Part shown: piece after piece, positions 36,453-48,200 of the stretch
How the letters are laid out: each line of letters starts with the position of its first letter
Position numbering within the stretch: position 1 is the stretch's first letter
NCBI RefSeq assembly: GCF_963678635.1
Contig: NC_087071.1
Location: 5,843,624-5,907,623 of the forward strand
From: Symsagittifera roscoffensis
Lineage: Eukaryota; Xenacoelomorpha; Acoela; Convolutidae
Direction of reading: 5' to 3'
DNA: 64,000 nucleotides
Position numbers and translations under genes: made by a program
Notes under the pieces: generated by a model
The model's database searches: none
What the model saw: only the letters and a program-made list of their open reading frames with translations
Told to the model about the DNA's origin: nothing

Positions 36453-36862
36453 TGGAACCAGATATAAACTATATTTATTCTTTGGTTATACATTGGATAA
36501 TTTATCACTATAAAATATTTAATATTAACCAATCACGATCCATCTAACTAACAATCCGCTTATTTGTAAATGCTGAAGCTACTTGTAATTTCAGCACCAG
36601 AGAGATTTGAATTTAACTTAGAAATTACTTACCTCTCCCAGAGAACTTTAGCAATCGCAATAAGCCAGTATACTCTAGATCTATTGAGCCTAGCAGAGAC
36701 TAGTTAAACACCCTGAGACTAGTAGATATAAGAGTAAGATTAGGATCGGTATTAGACTAAGAAGTTGCAGGAATCTATCCGGTCGAAAATAAGATAGCGT
36801 GACGAACAGACGGTATACCCTATCCGAAATTACTCTATGAGTTACACCTCGAACCTAACTCA
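36453..36862 (+). repeat. Element A 3' LTR
   Basis: This 410-bp repeat pairs with 19062-19471. By eye about two dozen substitutions separate the two, some inside the palindrome arms. It is followed by the target duplication GAAT at 36863-36866. Confidence 0.95.
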
Positions 36863-37039
36863 GAATTCTAAGCTTTTACATCGAGGAGTGATACATTTCA
36901 TTCATAACTAATTAGACTTCTCAGACCACGGTTGATCACACGTCTCCAAGTTTTATATAAAAAACTAGCCTTGCTGCAAAATGTTTTTGAAAACAACCAA
37001 TAAAATGTGTTAAAAAAAACTAATAACGTTTGCAATCCA

Positions 37040-37930
37040 CTGAGCTGTTCTGGATTCCATCGATAAAAATGATAAAACGCCCCTGGATTCCAGCCAAAGG
37101 CCTTCCTTCTGATCACAAACTGGTAACGTATGTTTTCTCGTCATACTACTTGTGTCGCGGATTCCGCAAATAGAGAATGTATTCAGTGGTTCTGGATTTC
37201 GCAATTGTAGGAGGTTTATGCAAAACTGGAATGAACAATGTAAGGTTGAAAATGGATTCCGCAAACGCGGATTTCACATAGATAAACAGTTTTTGCAAAT
37301 TTGTAATCTATGGTGTAATGACATCATTTTTAATGACTTTATTTGTTTTTGTTCCGACTTTCGGTACGAAAGTAACGGAATATTTGTGCTCGGGGTGGGT
37401 TTTTTTTTCTTCAGAAAAATTTCGACTTTTTAACTAGCCATTTTTGACGGAATTTTTTTTTTTCATTCGAAAGGTTTTTTTGTCCTGAGCTGTTTTGGGT
37501 TCCATCGATAAAAATGATAAAACGCCCCTTGATTCCAGCCAAAGGCCTTCCTTCCGATCACAAACTGGTAACGTATGTTTTCTCGTCATACTACTTGTGT
37601 CGCGGATTCCGCAAATAGAGAATGTATTCAGTGGTTCTGGATTTCGCAATTGTAAGAGGTTTACGCAAAAATGGAGAGAACAATGTAAGGTTGAAAATGG
37701 ATTCCGCAAACGCGGATTTCACATAGATAAACAGTTTTTGCAAATTTGTAATCTATGGTGTAATAACATCATTTTTAATGACTTTATTTGTTTTTGTTCC
37801 GACTTTCGGTACGAAAGTAACGGAATACTTGTGCTCGGGGTGGGTTTTTTTTTCTTCAGACAAATTTCGACTTTTTAACTAGCCATTTTTGACGGAATTT
37901 TTTTTATATCATTCGAAAGGTATTGTTGTC
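37040..37930 (+). repeat. Tandem duplication, two units of about 445 bp
   Basis: Units 37040-37484 and 37485-37930 both begin CTGAGCTGTT and match closely, including CGCGGATTCCGCAAATAGAG and GGTACGAAAGTAACGGAATA. The second unit runs into the left arm of the fold-back element. Reading frames of 93 and 127 codons inside are matching by-products of the repeat, not genes. The 177 bases before it (36863-37039) show nothing. Confidence 0.85.
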
Positions 37931-39461
37931 CTGAGCTTACATTTGAAAAGATATTTCACCTGTGATCATTTTTCGTAAAGTTATGGGGGTTTAAAAATTG
38001 TCATTTTGGCCAATTTGGGACAATTAACGCGCGATATATTTCGCGCTTTTAACGCGTAAGCGGAGAGTTAATCCGTCTTAGAAATCGTTCCAAATTGGTT
38101 GAAAGAAGCTTATTTGCCATAATTGATTTGTTACAAGGAGCGAAATCTATCCTTTTGTACTTAATATGGCGTGTGGGGGGATGATTTTCATTTAAAAAAA
38201 TTCAAATTTTATAAAAAAAAACTTCATTTTGTTTTATTCCAATTAGTTTCTTAAATGTTATTTCTGCTCCATAAACATTAAAAGGCGGTCGGAACATTCA
38301 GGGCTTCGCCCTGGTACGAGCAGTCTTGTTTGAGTTTGCAAACTGTTTCGATTTTGCATGCCGCTCTTTTTGTTCCGGATTTTGCGAGTTAGGCTGCGTT
38401 TCGTGTAACCATTTCCTCGTGGACATTAATACATATACAAAAAGGTTAAAAAGATTGGCGTGTTGCTGGTAAGGCGACAAATCTAATTTCAGCCTGCTTC
38501 ATAATCCTTTTACAGCTGATAAAAACCACATTTTCCCTAGCGAGGATGGCCAAAAACGAAACCAAAATAGGTGAGGCTGATATAAAACAGAGTGAAAGCA
38601 GTTTTGAAACTTTTTGTTAGTTCTGATGCTGTTCACGGCCCGAGCTGTCTTCTTTTCGTCTTGAACAAATGATATCAAAAAATATTCAATCTCTTAAATT
38701 TTGGCAAATATTTTTTTAAAGGTGATTTGTTTCCAAATTGAAGTTTTAATTAATCATGCATTAGTCAAGGCTTTTAAAGAGATGCCATACAAAATAAATA
38801 GGCGTTTTGAGCAATTTTGAAACAAAAAAAAACTGTGAAACCGAAAAAAAATCATCAATTTTTTTTTAAACAGGCTTACGTTATGGATGCAACAAACTAA
38901 TTGTTTTTTAATACAAAACAAAACTGCTCGTATCAGGGCGAAGCCCTGAAAGTTCCGACTGCCTTTTAACGTTTATGGAGCTGTAATAACCTGAACAACA
39001 TAAAAAAATTAAATAAAATAAAATGAAATGAAAAAAAAAATTCTAAAATTTGAAAATTTTTCTATGAAAATTATCCCCCCACACGCCATATAAAGTACAA
39101 AAACAATAGATTTCGCTCCTTGTAACAAATCAATTATGGCAAATAAGCTTCTTACAACCAATTTGGAACAATTTCCAAGACGGAATAATTCTACGCTTAC
39201 GCGTTAATAGCGCGAATTATATCGCGCGTTAATTGTCCCAAATTGTTCAAAATGGCAACCTTTAAACCCTCATAACTTTACGAAAAACAATCACAGGTGA
39301 AAAAACTTTTCAAATTTAAGCTCAAGACAACAATAGCTTTCGAAAGATATTTAAAAATTTCCGTCAAAAATGGCTAGTTAAAAAGTCAAAATTTGTCTGA
39401 AGAAAAAAAAAACCACCACGAGCACAAATATTCCGTTACTTTCGTATCGAAAGTCGGAACA
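37794..39461. mobile_element. Fold-back element with arms of about 540 bp
   Basis: The left arm (37794-38335) and right arm (38924-39461) are inverted copies. They share GTTCCGACTTTCG, the AACGCGCGATATA block, CCATAATTGATTTGTTACAAG, and an inner hairpin CAGGGC-ttc-GCCCTG next to the 0.6-kb centre. No transposase frame is visible, so it would be a non-autonomous element. A and T runs differ between arms. I could not define a target duplication. Confidence 0.7.
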
Positions 39462-41402
39462 AAAAAAAAATTTTTTGAAAAAGTTTTCTTGAGTGCAAAA
39501 TTTGTTTTGCGATTGAAAAAAAATTTTCCGGGAAACTATATTAAACAGAGGCTGTCACCATCAAAAGATTGCTTTTCAAATAGTTTCTAGATATCGAAAT
39601 TGCATGATTAGCTTTTTTGACAAAAAAAAATCCTATTCTTTTAAAGACCCACCGAACTTTGTGCCAAAATAACAGAAAATTCGATGATTTCATTTAACAA
39701 ATTATTTGAAGTTTGTATGAAAAACATTTTTTCATAGACTTAGTGTATGGAAATGAATGATGAGCATTTTCGGTGTACGGAGGTCAACTCGAGAAACTCG
39801 TCAATTATCTGAAGCCTAAAAAACAGTTTTTCTCTATTTGCACTCAATCGAATGCATCAAACAAGCACGAAACACTTTTGCACCTTATTTTCAAGTTTCA
39901 TTTTGCTTGATTGAGTTTCAATTGCTAACTTCAGTTTAATTTACGTAATCAAAATATTAAACTACCTAGCAGTTCTTCGGCTCTTTCGAGCATAGATTTA
40001 GCCATCTACCAAGAAAAATGGCTATAAGAACAAAGCATGCTCTAGGGACGGATCTAGGATTTTCTCGGGGTGGGGGCGGGGGAGTGGATTTTCAAAAAGT
40101 CTTCAAAATATTTGTCAACCTTTTTTAAGGTCGACCAAATTGATTTTTTTAATTCTCCTAAAGAACTAACAAGACCCTGCATTGGCCATATATGAAAATT
40201 GTATGATAGGTGTCTTCCCATAAACCAAAAATTTTGATTTTTTCTTTCTAAATTTAGTTTCTGAAAAATTTTCGGTTGTAGTTGCAACCAAACACAAGTG
40301 ACAGAGACCTTGGTTACTCAAAACGCCAAAGGTTGGACGGTCTTGCATTTACAATGCATAGAAAACGACCTGAATCTGGCTGTCTTTCACAATTGATATA
40401 ACAAAAGTAACAAACTTTTATTTTTTGGCAAAATTTATTAATGATGATTATATTAAATTTTTGAATTTTCAAATTATCAGACATTGATCAAGGCGTACAT
40501 TAACACCCCATACAAAAGACAAAGGAACTTTGAAAAAAAATTAAGTGAAAAGAAAGTAAAAACCAATTTTATCGTATCCAGGACTACGTTATGCACACAA
40601 AATATTAAATTTTGCATGCAAAATTTTTTTTCGAAAAATGTTTGTTTGCGTACGAAAACCGATTCGCGGTTGAAAAAAAAACAAAAAAAATTTGGGGCCA
40701 AATTTTCAAAATAATTTTCAAAATTTTCAAAAAATTGCCAGTCATACAATTTCCATATATGGGAATTGTATGATAAGCATTTTTTTCAAAAAACGAAAAC
40801 CTCAGTTTTTTATCACCAGATTGTTTTAGTAGAATCAAACAGCCACAGAAAAGAGTTTATACCAGTTTTCAACCATTTTTAGAAATTGTATGAAAATTGT
40901 ATGACAAGCATTTTCCCAAACAATTGATGTATGGAATTGTATGATAAGCATTTTCGGTGTATGGAGGTCAACCCGGGTATTCATTTTTGGACAATATTGA
41001 AGATCAAGTGTGGAAATACTAGTAGTACGCAATTAATACGACGGATTAGCTCGCCTCAATTAAACTTGGAACGGTTTTGTTGTGCGGGATAGTTCGCCTG
41101 GCATAATCAATTTCCGTTATGCTGTCAGCATGATGAATATCTTTTATAATGCGCGCATTATTTAGTCCAACACATGGTCAAAATAGCAATTTTCAAACCC
41201 CCAAGTTTTTACAAAAAAAAATGAAGGAAAAATATTTTTTCATATTTGTATTCAGGAAATCGATATATCCGTTGGGGTATAAAAAAAACCATTAGGGTTT
41301 AGTATTTCGATCGGCGAAAATTGACAGAACAAGAAAGCCAACGCAGGCAAAAATCATTTGTTTTCTCTAAAAGTCTGAACAACAACTACGAATCAATTTT
41401 AA
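39462..41402. repeat. Patchwork of decayed dispersed repeats
   Basis: Words such as GAATTGTATGATAAGCATTTT recur (about 40763, 40883 and 40933), and GCATTTTCGGTGTACGGAGGTCAAC is shared in variant form by 39764 and 40948. GGGACGGATCTAGGATTTTC near 40046 followed by a G-run resembles a transposon end. No gene is supported. Confidence 0.5.
40742..40773. repeat. 32-bp near-perfect palindrome, MITE-end candidate
   Basis: TCATACAATT and AATTGTATGA flank a CCATATATGG centre, and only one G-T pair breaks the symmetry. Extra copies of the right half lie within 200 bp. It may be two inverted ends abutting. Confidence 0.45.
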
Positions 41403-41783
41403 CAAGACTGCTCGTATCAGGGCGAAGCCCTGAATGTTCCGACAGCCTTTTAAGTTTTCTGGAGCAGTAATAACATGAAAAAATTGAATGTAATAAAACA
41501 AAATGATTTTTTTTCTGCAATTTGAACTTTTTTTATGAAATTTATCGCGCGTTAATTGTCCCAAATTGGCCAAAATGGCAATCTTTAAACTTCCATAACT
41601 TTACGAAAAATAATCGCAGGTGAAATATCTTTTCAAATTTAAGCTCAGGACAACAATAAGTTTCGAATGATAAAAAAATTCCGTCAAAAAGGGCTTGTTA
41701 AAAAGTCGAAATTTGTCTGAAGAAAAAAAAACCCTACCCCGAGCACAAATATTCCGATACTTTCGTATCGAAAGTCAGAACAA
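41403..41783 (+). repeat. Shortened copy of the fold-back right arm
   Basis: It starts GACTGCTCGTATCAGGGCGA and ends at a GAAAGTCAGAAC word, as the right arm of the element at 38924-39461 does. An internal part is lost, including the CCCCACACGCC block. The GC hairpin is retained. Confidence 0.75.
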
Positions 41784-43157
41784 CAACGGTTTATATTTTC
41801 TAAAAACATAAAAAATCGGCCGAAAAACCGACAACCCGAATCGTCAATATCACAACCACCTAGCAGCATGACACTGCACTTTCCAAGCCAGAATTACAAT
41901 TCAAAACATCAAAGAACTCATGTAGCAGCTTTGAAAGAAAAAAAAATGACACTCACCCTTACTTGACATACAGGGCTTAAAAGATAGTTTTTTATAATTT
42001 TTCGGCCATTTATCTTCGCAAAATGAATCTCAATTTTCCCTTAATAAAATTCAATCGTAATTGTAAAGGACACAAACACTTGGCAAGATACATTATATGA
42101 TAATTTAAAAGAAACGCACCAACTAGGTAGAACATTTTGAACCACTAATAACTAATCAGAGGAGAAAACACACTCATTACGAGGCCGAAATGTGTATTTT
42201 GTGAATTTTTAGCGGATTCTGCAACATAACCGCTCTTTTTGTTCTTGTTTTGTTTTTTTTGTTGCCGTTTTTATTTATCGTTCCAGACAAAATTTTAATG
42301 TTTAAAGACTTGTCTCTGGATTTCAGAGAGGTACACACGAAAAAGTTGAGTGCCTATCCAGTGCACAGTTTGGCCTCGTAAGGCTAGATCAACTAACATA
42401 AGAACAACCGGCATGCACTTTCAACAGCTACGGTCTAAATCAGGCTTCTCACATCAAGCACACATGGATTTTAATCGATGCTAGGATAAATTACCGTTGT
42501 AATCCGTTACATATGTAAGATTCAGACCACTAAATAGGTTATATTGTCATTATACGCGATAGGTTTTGCCCAAAAAGAAAATCGGTTACAACTTTGTAAT
42601 TTGCGCACTGAATCGGATTATTTTGGTCAATACAAACCATTATAAAAAACACTTACGTCCAAGAGACGACATGCCTATGTTAACTCCCATAGCCCCACCT
42701 CTCTCAAGTCACCCCACACTCCAAAATTCTACCCGATATTACCCAACCCCCACTCAGATCAACAAACTCCTCAAGCCCTGCCCCCACTCCCTAAATTTTT
42801 TTTTCTCTCCGCCACCCACATTCGGTAACCATGAGAGTGGGTAGAATAGAAACCAGGGGAGGGGTTAAAATGGGGGGATTGATAAAAGAAGCGAGTTAAT
42901 GGTCCCCCTTACGCTGAAGCATCGCATCCACACCCTCCGTTCAACAGTTAAATCGCCCCCTCCCCGCCCCACAAGTTGAATGTCAGAAGAGTTGGGCAAA
43001 TACCAGTTTCGAAAAAAAAACACTGACATGAATAGTGAAAAGCTGAAAAAACAGGAAAAAATAAAGCATAAGAAAAAATTAAAAAAAGGAAAAATAATGA
43101 ATTGAACACATAGCAATTCCGCTGAACGAGGAATTGAGATAAAATGAAATAAAAATG
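41784..43157. other. Intergenic stretch, no gene supported
   Basis: The first half is AT-rich and anonymous. 42680-42960 is C-rich on the plus strand and gives short accidental frames. AATG at 43154-43157 is the left target duplication of element B. Confidence 0.5.
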
Positions 43158-43567
43158 TGGAACCTGATCTAAACTACATTTTATGATTGGATAATTTAGA
43201 TATTTTACCAATGTAAAGTATTTAATATTAACCAATCATGATCCATCTAACTAACAACCCACTTATTTGTAAGTGCTGAAGTTACTTGTAATTTCAGCAC
43301 CAGAGAGATTTGAATTTAACTTAGAAATTAGTTGGACTCTCCCGAGCACTTCAGCAGCCGCAATAAACCAGTATACCCTAGATCTATTGAGCCTAGCAGA
43401 GACTAGTTAAACAACCTGAGACTAGATAGTATAAGAGTAAGATTAGGATCGGTATTAGACTAAGAAGTTGCACGAATCTATCCGGCCGAAAATAAGATAG
43501 CGTGACGAGCAGACGGTGTACCCTATCCGAAATTACTCTATGAGTTAACCAACTCGGTCATAACTCA
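43158..43567 (+). repeat. Element B 5' LTR
   Basis: 410 bp with TGGAACC...TAACTCA ends. It has a hairpin at 43273-43300 (GTGCTGAAGTTAC mirrored, with one G-U) and a polyadenylation-type AATAAA at 43362-43367. No strong TATA box was found; ATGTAAAGTATTT occupies the place of the TATA in element A. Confidence 0.96.
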
Positions 43568-43569
43568 TC

Positions 43570-43587
43570 TGGTGCGACCATAAGTCT
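43570..43587 (+). other. Element B primer-binding site
   Basis: TGGTGCGACCATAAGTCT lies two bases inside the LTR, identical to element A. It fits priming by the 3' end of a tRNA ending GGTCGCACCA. Confidence 0.87.
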
Positions 43588-43654
43588 CGAACAAGACCTT
43601 AATAGCTTAGAATTAACCAAAATAGATTAGAAATTAGACAAAAACATTTACAAA

Positions 43655-43888
43655 ATGTTATACGACAATAATTTAATCGAAATGTCTCTACGACTCAATA
43701 GATCAGAGCCAATATTCCGAACCATAACAGAACTACCCGGAATTGGAAGAAGACCTCGAACCAGAGACGACATACGACAAAGTAGAAACTTGCCATATAG
43801 CTATATGATAGTTAGGCAAAAACCAGAACAAACTTTTATATTTAGAATACTACTGGCAATGAATTTAGATTTTCATTTGCAAACATAA
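43655..43888 (+). CDS. Leader ORF, 77 aa, function unknown
   Basis: It is the first ATG frame after the primer site: Arg-rich in the middle (GIGRRPRTRDDIRQSRN) with a hydrophobic C-terminal end (IFRILLAMNLDF). It could be a short upstream ORF that controls translation or a small nucleic-acid-binding peptide. The copy in element A has lost its ATG and carries a stop yet is otherwise alignable. About 0.9 kb of structured noncoding leader separates it from the next ORF. No family is recognised. Confidence 0.45.
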   Translation: MLYDNNLIEMSLRLNRSEPIFRTITELPGIGRRPRTRDDIRQSRNLPYSYMIVRQKPEQTFIFRILLAMNLDFHLQT

Positions 43889-44218
43889 AACCTTGAAGTT
43901 AATCTTCAAAATCATTTCAGGCGCTAAACAAAATTATTAATATACAATAACGATTGATAAAAAGATCTAAGATCGTTTTCCTAAAACTCTGCAGTAATAT
44001 ACAAAACATGTTTGAAAAATATTTATTGAAAAACAAAAATAAAAATTAGTAGCATGACAATAAATGGTTAGTAATCATAAATCATCCTGTTGTTCCAGCT
44101 CCATCATCTAAAACATAACAGCAATCATAAACCCACTAATATCATCAAAACACTAAATCTTTCCTTTGCACACATTTAAAATTTTATTAAAACTTAAATT
44201 CACTTAATTTTAAATCCA

Positions 44219-44707
44219 GATCATCAAGGCTTATCCTTGGATCTTAAATCATTTTCTACTTAATTAAATTTCAAATTTGATCATCAAGGCTTATCCTTGG
44301 ATCAAACAGAACAACTTTGTTCTCCCCCACCCACTTAATTAGTGTCTAACGACCTCAAACGTCGATTCACTACCCAACCCTTTCTAAAGACCTAAGACTA
44401 ATAGAAATTTTTAAACAAAACTAATCATTCAAATTAGGATAAATAGTGAAGAACTTCGGTTATTCATCCTTCACTTGACCCCCCCTCTTACCAGACCCAG
44501 GATAAATCTTAGACTTAGTAAGTTTAAAATAGTATCTAACGAACTACTCGCGTTCTAATTATACCTGAACCTTGTGGATCGATTTACTATTCTCCAACCC
44601 TTGAACACAATCACTACCCCTAAGTAAGATTAAGTAAGTTAACACCTTAACTTATACTAGCCACGAGAAAGTAAAAAATCATTCTTCGGAATCGATATAC
44701 TTTTCTC
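44219..44707 (+). ncRNA. Element B structured leader RNA
   Basis: Two identical 25-base stem-loops (44219-44243 and 44279-44303; arms GATC-at-CAAGG and CCTTGGATC) stand 60 bases apart. Next comes AACGACC...ACGTCG within an AGTG/CACT outer stem (about 44341-44370). A hairpin at 44445-44475 has a perfect AGTGAAG/CTTCACT outer stem around AAC-UUCG-GUU. A long hairpin at 44665-44707 encloses ATTC-UUCG-GAAT. Comparison with A shows a covarying pair (A-T here, G-C there). Roles could be RNA packaging, primer arrangement or internal ribosome entry; the sequence does not decide. 43889-44218 and 44708-44820 have no frame. Confidence 0.6.
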
Positions 44708-44820
44708 TCCAACCCTGAACAAATAGACCCAGGCTAAGCTAACCAAAAAATCGTAAGAACTAACAGTTTAAGAAAATAGAAATCATTTAACAACCTTTTG
44801 CATCCGTCATTCTAAACCTT

Positions 44821-45288
44821 ATGTCATTTAAAAACCTAGGAAATAAACAAACAATCGTTTTACACAATTGTGAAATAGATAACAAAAAATACGACCTTGT
44901 AATCACACCTCATACACAAACAGTTGGATACATTCGAACAAAACGACAAACACTAAAAAGAAAAATAATAACGAAACAAAGACAAATAACACGAAAAAGA
45001 TTTTCAAAAAATCGAAACGCATTTTCAGAATCAGAAACCAACAGTTTAGACGAACTTTACAAACTAAAAGAATCAATAGATAAAAATTACCCACTTCACG
45101 ATCAATTATTCTTTTCTGACTCAGAAACAACTTCAAATTCATCAAAAAGAGGAAAAAGAAGAATAAAAAAGCAGTATAAACACAAACCAGTACATTTATA
45201 CAATTGGAATCAACCAATTCGACACATTAATAATTACATATTAACAGTCATCGAACGAAAAAATGAGCTCAACGCACACTCCAGGTGA
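44821..45288 (+). CDS. Basic accessory ORF, 155 aa, overlaps gag
   Basis: Its centre is highly basic (TKRQTLKRKIITKQRQITRKRF). An acidic/Ser stretch (FFSDSETTSNSS) follows, and then another basic run (RGKRRIKKQYKHK). It may bind RNA or DNA or carry a nuclear localisation signal. It overlaps the start of gag by 26 bases in another frame. Inside this overlap lies a donor-like CAG-GTGAAG at 45282-45290, so a spliced mRNA could carry nearly all of this ORF joined to a downstream exon. The element A copy has stops but a clearly related product. No family is recognised. Confidence 0.6.
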   Translation: MSFKNLGNKQTIVLHNCEIDNKKYDLVITPHTQTVGYIRTKRQTLKRKIITKQRQITRKRFSKNRNAFSESETNSLDELYKLKESIDKNYPLHDQLFFSDSETTSNSSKRGKRRIKKQYKHKPVHLYNWNQPIRHINNYILTVIERKNELNAHSR

Positions 45289-48200
45289 AGAAAGTCCAGA
45301 TGATGATGAAATCTTTCCTTTTATAGTAGATGCAACCACTGATAGAGGACAGCATATATTTTGCAAAAATTTACTATTAAATTTATTTGAACCCGGAATT
45401 AGTCCATGTAAAACAGAGTTCCCAGATGTAAAAATCAAAAGACAAATCATAGACCACTACTTAAAAGATATATGCAACATAACACAACAGTATGAAATCT
45501 ACTCCATAGAATTCACTTCACCAAACCATAATAATAGAAAATATACAATTCAAACAGACGATCTTGATTTAGAATTTTCAAAAGTTTTTTCAGAATATAT
45601 AAAAAGCATCCAATATCATAACTCACAAAGAGCAAACTCCATATTCACCAATGAAGTTTTCGCAATAATATATAGTTATATTTCGATATTAGAAAACGAA
45701 ATCCCAATAACAAATGTCTCACCGACAGAAACATCTAAACATTTAAGAGTACGACATGAAATCACACTACTCTCTAGTTATTTAAACATCATTAAAGAAA
45801 ATTTCACGAAAGACGACGTTTCACAACATACAAAACACGATCTACAAAAAATTTTGGCATGGTTCATAATAGATTATTTCACACACAATATTGATTTAAT
45901 TGCACAAGCAAGAAAAAATTTTAGACCCCAAAACTCGAACGATGATACCGCTATCACAGAACAATCAGATTATGTTTGGGACCCCGAATGGTCTCATCCC
46001 GCATCCATAAACTTCCCACAATCAATCTCAAGTCAAGCGATAAGTACGATATCTTACATAAGAGATTATGTAAAAGTAATACCATTAACCATTGATGCAA
46101 CACCATTAAACTATAATACATTTTTGCCCGATACACAAAATAATAGTTTAAACTCTACAGTCATACACAATGAAAACCTCAATGGAACTAGGAATCTTAC
46201 TCAACAAGATATCCAGACACCATCACACTTCATAAATGAAGAAATTGTACACACAACAACTACACAACAAAGTATTTCACCAATACGCCCAAATTTAACA
46301 ACACCAAGAAATACAAATCCTTCACAAACACAGGTAACCTTACAATCAACCGTTAAACCTTCGGTTGCCCCTAAATATTCACATATGGATTACCAAACAT
46401 ACAGACCCATGACAATACCATCAAAAACACGCAAAACATTCACTAGAAACAACTTTACAGACCATAATTATAATTATACACATCCATCAAAAACATATAA
46501 TCAACCACAAAGAAATTTTAACCAATATACAAGATCTCGAAATTGGGATAACCCAATGACCCAACCTAATTCAATAAATTTCCAAACAAATCCTCCACAG
46601 GATCACAGTGAAAATTACCCATTTTTTCAACAAAATAAAAATAAAAAACAGACATCTTATCAAATGGATTATTTATCCTCAGATGATGATTTCTTACAAC
46701 CAGATATATTTGCACCAAATACTCAAGAATATCGTAGACAAGGAATACAGAAAACACGTACAAATCATAGAAATTTTTCTCCACAACCAATAGATGCACA
46801 ACATCAACAACCAATTCAGCAACAAAATCTAATTAATACACAATCTTTTCAACCAATTCAACAACAAAATCCAATGACTGCACACTCGTATCAACCATCA
46901 CAAATGCAAAATGAAATACCACTCCCATATTATCTCCAACAACATGAAATAACAAGAAACCAACTTTCAAATTTTTCTCAAATGCCAAATGCAGCAGAAT
47001 CATTACAAATGACAATGAATCCATACCTTATGGGTGGATCATCAATAACATCAAACAAACCTTTAATGGTTTTCACAGGAACAGACCCTGAATATTCTGT
47101 AGAAGATTATTTAAATGCAGTAACAGCAAACCTGATTTTAAATATTGGACCTGAACCAATTAATACGCCACTACATCAAAATTGGATACATCGACGCACA
47201 GCGTTAATACAAACAACCTTAGATGGCGCAGCCCAAAAATGGTTTTCAGTACTACCTCTAGAAATAAAATCAAACTGGAAAAGGTTTACACAAGAATTTT
47301 CAAAAATGTTTGACTCCGAAAGAAACAAACAACAACAAAGAGTTTTATGTAATCAAATTCGCAGATTACCAAACGAAACCATCAAGCAAATAGCAGTACG
47401 AATCGAAACACTAGTTCGAAAAGCATATTCATTAAATACACATGACTATAAAAACACAAAGATGACAGAAATCTTAATGATGACCTTAACACCACAATTA
47501 AGGAAAATAGCAATAAAAAAGAGAGCATCCCATCCTTCTTCAATTCGAGAACCCGATTTAGATTTTCGAAAACTAGTAGACAAATTAGAACAAGCAGAAA
47601 TCACGATGAAATTAGAAGAAACGGAAAATCTGAAATTACAATACGTTAATAGAATTGAAACGACTCCCACTAATATTAATAATATACAGGAATCAGAGAC
47701 AGACCTCGTTGAAAAAATCACTGAAATACTCAATATTTACGAAAAGAACCCGAACTTTAAAGGCAAACCATCTTTCAAAAAATGGTGTAATTATTGCCGA
47801 CGATACGGACATAGTATTTCCGAATGTAGACAAAAACAGCAAGACAATCAAAATAAACCTCAAAAATATAAAGAACCAAATAAATCATTCTATCAATACA
47901 TGAAAAAAGATCAAAATCTACCGAACAAAACAGTCCACAGCAACAACAGTTCAGGAAAACCACTCCCGAACAATACAAATTATACAAGAAATCAATCACG
48001 ATATAACTCAAGTTATAGAGGAAGATCGCCAGAACGAAGAAATACACAAAATTCATCACAAAATCACTACAATAGACCAAATAGTAGAAGTAACTACTCC
48101 AGATCAAATTCAAATACACAACGATTTGTTTCTAGATCTAATTCCCAATCAAGAAATAACTACTATCCAAACAACCAATCACGAAATTCATCATACAATA

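Larger units (their letters stand above)
19062..36862 (+). mobile_element. Element A: giant gypsy-type LTR retroelement, decayed, 17.8 kb
   Basis: Two 410-bp LTRs (19062-19471 and 36453-36862) start TGGAACC and end TAACTCA. They are flanked by the 4-bp duplication GAAT (19058-19061 and 36863-36866). The gene order equals that of element B: leader ORF, 155-aa type ORF, gag-pol, membrane ORF, Met-less ORF, env-like gene, 601-aa type ORF. The LTRs differ at roughly two dozen positions by eye. Nearly all genes have stops or frameshifts, and env has lost about 1.1 kb. It is therefore an older, non-autonomous copy of the family to which B belongs. Confidence 0.95.

Noticed and set aside
37152-37878. 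Paired ORFs of 93 and 127 codons (and their antisense partners)
   Set aside because: They are translations of the 445-bp tandem repeat and fold-back arm, with no independent coding evidence.
42566-42844. 92-codon ORF in the flank of element B
   Set aside because: Composition is driven by a C-rich stretch; no start context, motif or homologous copy.
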